Assembly: GCF_026914265.1 (NCBI RefSeq)
Contig: NC_069136.1
Span: 738,001-802,000, forward strand
Source of the DNA: Mya arenaria
Lineage: Eukaryota > Mollusca > Bivalvia > Myida > Myidae
Reading direction: 5' to 3'
Length of the DNA: 64,000 nucleotides
The notes below the pieces were generated by a model. The model made no database searches and was not told the origin of the DNA. It saw only the letters and a program-made list of their open reading frames with translations. Position numbers and translations under genes: made by a program. Shown piece by piece: positions 56,501 to 64,000 of the stretch. Position 1 is the stretch's first letter. The number at the start of each line of letters is the position of its first letter.

Positions 56501-59500
56501 ATTTGACATATAAATGTAACTGGGATGCAGGGGGGGGGAGGTTGTGTACCTCAATTATTTGACATATAAATGTAACTGGGATACAGGGGAGGGGGAGGTT
56601 GTGTACCTCAATTATTTGACATATAAATGTAACTGGGATACAGGGGGGGAGGTTGTGTACCTTAATTATTTGACACATAAATGTACCTGGGATACAGGGG
56701 GGGGGGGGAGGTTGTGTACCTCAATTATTTGACATATAAATGTACCTGGGATACAGGGGAGGGGGAGGTTGTGTACCTCAATTATTTGACACATAAATGT
56801 AACTGGGATACAGGGGAGGAGGTTGTGTACCTCAATTATTTGACACATAAATGTACCTGGGATACAGGGGGGGGAGGTTGTGTACCTCAATTATTTGACA
56901 TATAAATGTACCTGGGATACAGGGGAGGAGGTTGTGTACCTCAATTATTTGACACATAAATGTAACTGGGATACAGGGGGGGGGAGGTTATGTACCTCAA
57001 TTATTTGACATATAAATGTAACTGGGATACAGGGGGGGGAGGTTGTGTACCTCAATTATTTGACACATAAATGTAACTGGGATACAAGGGGGCTGTGTAC
57101 CTTAATTATTTGACACATAAATGTAACTGGGATACAGGGGGGGGAGGTTGTGTACCTCAATTATTTGACACATAAATGTAACTGGGATACAGGGGGGGGA
57201 TGTTGTGAACCTTAATTATTTGACACATAAATATAACTTGGATACAGGGGAAGGGGGCTGTGTACCTCAATTATTTGACACATAAATGTAACTGGGATAC
57301 AGGGGAGGGGGAGGTTGTGTACCTTAATTATTTGACACATAAATATAACTTGGATACAGGGGAGGGGGGCTGTGTACCTCAATTATTCGACATATAAATG
57401 TACCTGGGATACAGGGGGGGGGATGTTGTGAACCTTAATTATCTGACACATAAATATAACTTGGATACAGGGGGGGGGGAGGTTGTGTACCTCAATTATT
57501 CGACATATAAATGTACCTGGGATACAGGGGGGGGGAGGTTGTGTACCTCAATTATTTGACATATAAATGTAACTAGGATACAGGGGGGAGGGAGGTTGTG
57601 TACCTCAATTATTTGACATATAAATGTACCTGGGATACAGGGGGGAGGAGGTTGTGAACCTCAATTATTTGACACATAAATGTAACTGGGATACAGGGGG
57701 GAGGGAGGTTGTGTACCTCAATTATTTGACATATAAATGTACCTGGGATACAGGGGGGGAGTAGGTTGTGTACCTCAATTATTTGACATATAAATGTACC
57801 TGGGATACAGGGGGGAGGGAGGTTGTGTACCTCAATTATTTGACACATAAATGTACCTGGGATACAGGGGGGAGGAGGTTGTGTACCTCAATTATTTGAC
57901 ACATAAATGTAACTGGGATACAGGGGGGAGGGAGGTTGTGTACCTCAATTATTTGACACATAAATGTAACTGGGATACAGGGGGAGGAGGTTGTGTACCT
58001 CAATTATTTGACACATAAATGTAACTGGGATACAGGGGGGAGGGAGGTTGTGTACCTCAATTATTTGACATATAAATGTACCTGGGATACAGGGGGGAGG
58101 AGGTTGTGTACCTCAATTATTTGACACATAAATGTAACTGGGATACAGGGGGGAGGGAGGTTGTGTACCTCAATTATTTGACACATAAATGTAACTGGGA
58201 TACAGGGGGGAGGGAGGTTGTGTACCTCAATTATTTGACACATAAATGTACCTGGGATACAGGGGGGAGGAGGTTGTGTACCTCAATTATTTGACACATA
58301 AATGTAACTGGGATACAGGGGGGAGGGAGGTTGTGTACCTCAATTATTTGACATATAAATGTAACTGGGATACAGGGGGGAGGAGGTTGTGTACCTCAAT
58401 TATTTGACACATAAATGTAACTGGGATACAGGGGGGAGGGAGGTTGTGTACCTCAATGATTTGACATATAAATGTACCTGGGATACAGGGGGGAGGAGGT
58501 TGTGTACCTCAATTATTTGACATATAAATGTACCTGGGATACAGGGGGAGGGAGGTTGTGTACCTCAATTATTTGACACATAAATGTACCTGGGATACAG
58601 GGGAGGAGGTTGTGTACCTCAATTATTTGACATATAAATGTAACTGGGATACAGGGGGGAGGGAGGTTGTGTACCTCAATTATTTGACATATAAATGTAC
58701 CTGGGATACAGGGGGGAGGGAGGTTGTGTACCTCAATTATTTGACATATAAATGTACCTGGGATACAGGGGAGGGGGAGGTTGTGAACCTTAATTATTTG
58801 ACACATAATTGTAACTGGGATACAGGGGGGAGGAGGTTGTGTACCTCAATTATTCGACATATAAATGTACCTGGGATACAGGGGGGAGGAGGTTGTGTAC
58901 CTCAATTATTTGACATATATATGTACCTGGGATACAGGAGGGGGAGGTTGTGTACCTCAATTATTTGACACATAAATGTAACTGGGATACAGGGGAGGAG
59001 GTTGTGTACCTCAATTATTTGACATATAAATGTACCTGGGATACAGGGGGGGGGAGGTTGTGAACCTCAATTATTTGACATATAAATGTACCTGGGATAC
59101 AGGGGGGAGGAGGTTGTGTACCTCAATTATTTGACACATAAATGTAACTGGGATACAGGGGGGGGGGAGGTTGTGAACCTCAATTAGTTGACATATAAAT
59201 GTACCTGGGATACAGGGGGGGGGAGGTTGTGAACCTCAATTATTTGACATATAAATGTACCTGGGATACAGGGGAGGGGGAGGTTGTGTACCTCAATTAT
59301 TTGACATATAAATGTAACTGGGATACAGGGGAGGGGGAGGTTGTGTACCTCAATTATTTGACATATAAATGTACCTGGGATACAGGGGAGGGGGAGGTTG
59401 TGTACCTCAATTATTTGACATATAAATGTAACTGGGATACAGGGGAGGGGGAGGTTGTGTACCTCAATTATTTGACATATAAATGTACCTGGGATACAGG

Positions 59501-62500
59501 GGGGGGAGGTTGTGTACCTCAATTATTTGACACATAAATGTAACTGGGATACGGGGGGGGAGGTTGTGTACCTCAATTATTTGACATATAAATGTAACTG
59601 GGATACAGGGGGGGGAGGATGTGAACCTCAATTATTTGACATATAAATGTACCTGGGATACAGGGGGGGGGAGGTTGTGAACCTCAATTATTTGACATAT
59701 AAATGTACCTGGGATACAGGGGAGGGGGAGGTTGTGTACCTCAATTATTTGACATATAAATGTACCTGGGATACAGGGGAGGGGGAGGTTGTGTGCCTCA
59801 ATTATTCGACACATAAATGTAACTGGGATACAGGGGAGGGGGAGGTTGTGTACCTCAATTATTTGACATATATATGTACCTGGGATACAGGGGAGGGGGC
59901 TGTGTACCTCAATTATTTGACACATAAATGTACCTGGGATACAGGGGAGGAGGTTGTGTACCTCAATTATTTGACATATAAATGTAACTGGGATACAGGG
60001 GGGAGGAGGTTGTGTACCTCAATTATTCGACATATATATGTACCTGGGATACAGGGGAGGGGGAGGTTGTGTACCTCAATTATTTGACATATAAATGTAC
60101 CTGGGATACAGGGGGGAGGGAGGTTGTGTACCTCAATTATTCGACATATAAATGTACCTGGGATACAGGGGGGGGGAGGTTGTGTACCTCAATTATTCGA
60201 CATATAAATGTACCTGGGATACAGGGGGGAGGAGGTTGTGAACCTCAATTATTCGACATATAAATGTAACTGGGATACAGGGGGGAGGGAGGTTGTGTAC
60301 CTCAATTATTTGACACATAAATGTACCTGGGATACAGGGGGAGGAGGTTGTGTACCTCAATTATTCGACATATAAATGTAACTGGGATACAGGGGGGAGG
60401 GAGGTTGTGTACCTCAATTATTTGACACATAAATGTACCTGGGATACAGGGGGGGGATGTTGTGAACCTTAATTATTTGACACATAAATATAACTTGGAT
60501 ACAGGGGAGGGGGGCTGTGTACCTCAATTATTCGACATATAAATGTACCTGGGATACAGGGGGGGGGAGGTTGTGTACCTCAATTATTTGACACATAAAT
60601 GTAACTGGGATACAGGGGGGGGAGATTGTGTACCTCAATTATTTGACACATAAATGTAACTGGGATACAGATGGGGGGGGTTGTGTACCTCAATTATTTG
60701 ACACATAAATGTAACTGGGATACAGGGGGGCTGTGTACCTCAATTATTTGACACATAAATGTAACTGGGATACAGGGGGGGAGGTTGTGTGCCTCAATTA
60801 TTTGACACATAAATATAACTGGGATACAGGAGGGGGGGGGGTTGTGTACCTCAATTATTTGACACATAAATGTAACTGGGATACAGGGGGGCTGTGTACC
60901 TCAATTATTTGACACATAAATATAACTGGGATACAGGGGGGGGGGGGGGTGTTGTGTACCTCAATTATTTGACACATAAATGTAACTGGGATACAGGGAG
61001 GCTGTGTACCTCAATTATTTGACACATAAATGTACCTGGGACACAGGGGGGGGGGGGGGTGTACCTCAATTGTGACTGGGCTATGGGATGGCTATGTACC
61101 TCAAATACTTGACACATAAATGGAACCGGGATAAGGGGAGGACGTGTACCTCAAATACTTGACACATAAATGTAACTGGGATACAGGGGGGAGGGAGGTT
61201 GTGTACCTCAATTATTTGACATATAAATGTAACTGGGATACAGGGGGGAGGAGGTTGTGTACCTCAATTATTTGACACATAAATGTAACTGGGATACAGG
61301 GGGGAGGGAGGTTGTGTACCTCAATTATTTGACATATAAATGTACCTGGGATACAGGGGGGAGGAGGTTGTGTACCTCAATTATTTGACATATAAATGTA
61401 CCTGGGATACAGGGGGGAGGGAGGTTGTGTACCTCAATTATTTGACACATAAATGTACCTGGGATACAGGGGAGGAGGTTGTGTACCTCAATTATTTGAC
61501 ATATAAATGTAACTGGGATACAGGGGGGAGGGAGGTTGTGTACCTCAATTATTTGACATATAAATGTACCTGGGATACAGGGGGGAGGGAGGTTGTGTAC
61601 CTCAATTATTTGACATATAAATGTACCTGGGATACAGGGGAGGGGGAGGTTGTGAACCTTAATTATTTGACACATAATTGTAACTGGGATACAGGGGGGA
61701 GGAGGTTGTGTACCTCAATTATTTGACATATAAATGTACCTGGGATACAGGGGGGAGGAGGTTGTGTACCTCAATTATTTGACATATATATGTACCTGGG
61801 ATACAGGAGGGGGAGGTTGTGTACCTCAATTATTTGACACATAAATGTAACTGGGATACAGGGGAGGAGGTTGTGTACCTCAATTATTTGACATATAAAT
61901 GTAACTGGGATACAGGGGGGGGAGGTTGTGAACCTCAATTATTTGACATATAAATGTACCTGGAATACAGGGGGGGAGGAGGTTGTGTACCTCAATTATT
62001 TGACACATAAATGTAACTGGGATACAGGGGGGGGGAGGTTGTGAACCTCAATTAGTTGACATATAAATGTACCTGGGATACAGGGGGGGGGAGGTTGTGA
62101 ACCTCAATTATTTGACATATAAATGTACCTGGGATACAGGGGAGGGGGAGGTTGTGTACCTCAATTATTCGACATATAAATGTAACTGGGATACAGGGGA
62201 GGGGGAGGTTGTGTACCTCAATTATTTGACATATAAATGTACCTGGGATACAGGGGGGGGAGGTTGTGTACCTCAATTATATGACACATAAATGTAACTG
62301 GGATACTGGGGGGGAGGTTGTGTACCTCAATTATTTGACATATAAATGTACCTGGGATACAGGGGGGGGGGAGGATGTGAACCTCAATTATTTGACATAT
62401 AAATGTACCTGGGATACAGGGGGGGGGGAGGTTGTGAACCTCAATTATTTGACATATAAATGTACCTGGGATACAGGGGAGGGGGAGGTTGTGTACCTCC

Positions 62501-64000
62501 ATTATTTGACATATAAATGTACCTGGGATACAGGGGAGGGGGAGGTTGTGTACCTCAATTATTCGACACATAAATGTAACTGGGATACAGGGGAGGGGGA
62601 GGTTGTGTACCTCAATTATTTGACATATATATGTACCTGGGATACAGGGGAGGGGGCTGTGTACCTCAATTATTTGACACATAAATGTACCTGGGATACA
62701 GGGGAGGAGGTTGTGTACCTCAATTATTTGACATATAAATGTAACTGGGATACAGGGGGAGGAGGTTGTGTACCTCAATTATTCGACATATATATGTACC
62801 TGGGATACAGGGGAGGGGGAGGTTGTGTACCTCAATTATTTGACATATAAATGTACCTGGGATACAGGGGGGGGGGAGGTTGTGTACCTCAATTATTCGA
62901 CATATATATGTACCTGGGATACAGGGGAGGGGGAGGTTGTGTACCTCAATTATTCGACATATATATGTACCTGGGATACAGGGGAGGGGGAGGTTGTGTA
63001 CCTCAATTATTCGACATATATATGTACCTGGGATACAGGGGAGGGGGAGGTTGTGTACCTCAATTATTCGACATATATATGTACCTGGGATACAGGGGAG
63101 GGGGAGGTTGTGTACCTCAATTATTTGACATATAAATGTAACTGGGATACAGGGGAGGGAGGTTGTGTACCTCAATTATTCGACATATAAATGTACCTGG
63201 GATACAGGGGAGGGGGAGGTTGTGTACCTCAATTATTCGACATATATATGTACCTGGGATACAGGGGAGGGGGAGGTTGTGTACCTCAATTATTTGACAT
63301 ATAAATGTAACTGGGATACAGGGGAGGGAGGTTGTGTACCTCAATTATTCGACATATAAATGTACCTGGGATACAGGGGAGGAGGTTGTGTACCTCAATT
63401 ATTCGACATATAAATGTACCTGGGATACAGGGGGGGGAGGTTGTGTACCTCAATTATTCGACATATAAATGTACCTGGGATACAGGGGGGAGGAGGTTGT
63501 GAACCTCAAATATTTGACACATAAATGTACCTGGGATACAGGGGAGGAGGTTGTGAACCTTAATTATTTGACACATAAATATAACTTGGATACAGGGGAG
63601 GGGGGCTGTGTACCTCAATTATTCGACATATAAATGTACCTGGGATACAGGGGGGGGGAGGTTGTGTACCTCAATTATTTGACACATAAATGTAACTGGG
63701 ATACAGGGGGGGGGAGGTTGTGTACCTCAATTATTTGACACATAAATGTAACTGGGATACAGGGGGGGGGTTGTGTACCTCAATTATTTGACACATAAAT
63801 GTAACTGGGATACAGGGGGGCTGTGTACCTCAATTATTTGACACATAAATGTAACTGGGATACAGGGGGGGGGAGGTTGTGTACCTCAATTATTTGACAC
63901 ATAAATATAACTGGGATACAGGAGGGGGGGGGTTGTGTACCTCAATTATTTGACACATAAATGTAACTGGGATACAGGGGGGCTGTGTACCTCAATTATT
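53575..64000. repeat. G-rich ~57-bp satellite array, >10.4 kb, runs off the window
   Basis: The unit contains GTGTACCTCAATTATTTGAC, ACATAAATGTAACTGGGATA and a variable G-tract (GGGGGGAGGAGGTT to GGGGGGGGGGGG). Unit length is about 52-62 bp and there are about 185 units. Left-edge units differ (CACATAATCAAACAGGGATA, then CACATAAATATAACTTGG). Higher-order copies: 55164-55397 recurs at 55712-55945 (+548), and the variant CAATTAGTTG at 59181 recurs at 62049 (+2868). A strongly diverged patch lies at 61060-61150. Many open frames on both strands (up to 194 codons, e.g. 62266-62850) arise from units near a multiple of 3. They are not genes. Confidence 0.97.

Noticed and set aside
53992-63359. Dozens of open frames of 60-194 codons with repeated YLNYLTYKCTWDTGE or CQIIEVHNLP
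   Set aside because: Products of the G-rich satellite, present on both strands; frame changes track G-tract length, so no conserved protein is made.

Overview
This window is animal nuclear DNA, most likely from a bivalve or other lophotrochozoan. That assignment is my inference, from small exons in AT-rich introns, a secreted EGF/discoidin gene family, LINEs with molluscan-looking proteins, and very abundant minisatellites. No bacterial operon, rRNA, convincing tRNA or CRISPR array was seen.

Four multi-exon host genes can be modelled from splice sites and reading-frame continuity. Genes A (+, 921-18168), C (-, 37099-44757) and D (+, 45345-52638) are paralogues. Each has 9 exons and encodes a secreted protein of about 350-370 aa: signal peptide, two short N-terminal modules, a putative-Ig/cadherin-like (He_PIG/CADG-type) domain, one EGF-like domain, and a C-terminal F5/8C (discoidin) domain split over three exons. 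Exon sizes are almost identical (67, 87-90, 102-120, 190 and 114 nt). C and D are divergent, with start codons 588 bp apart. Gene B (+, 23348-33927, first exon not found) lies between A and C and encodes a soluble-guanylate-cyclase-like protein: H-NOX, HNOBA, coiled coil, cyclase domain. A terminal exon of another gene sits at 46-186.

Tandem arrays fill about a third of the window: 37 bp (1.1-2.5 kb), 18 bp (8.3-8.9), 22 bp (11.2-15.4), 22-23 bp (19.8-20.3), 29 bp (23.4-24.4), 71 bp (34.2-36.2), 68 bp (41.6-42.6), 45 bp (51.6-52.2) and a G-rich ~57 bp array from 53.6 kb past the right edge. Several start just downstream of 5' splice sites; the 29-bp array starts exactly at one. Most longer open frames in the arrays are by-products of units divisible by 3.

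Mobile DNA: a broken LINE (about 3.9-7.86 kb) in gene A intron 1, a LINE fragment in gene C, three copies of one ~315-bp inverted-repeat element (16.4, 19.2, 29.9 kb), several other MITE-like elements, palindromes and a possible SINE.

Most notable: (i) the cyclase pairs intact heme-site residues with an alpha-subunit-like catalytic site and two RRxS motifs in its linker; (ii) an array grown from a splice donor; (iii) decayed tandem copies of discoidin exons in introns of two paralogues; (iv) two GC-AG introns; (v) a discoidin intron that differs by 10 nt between paralogues.
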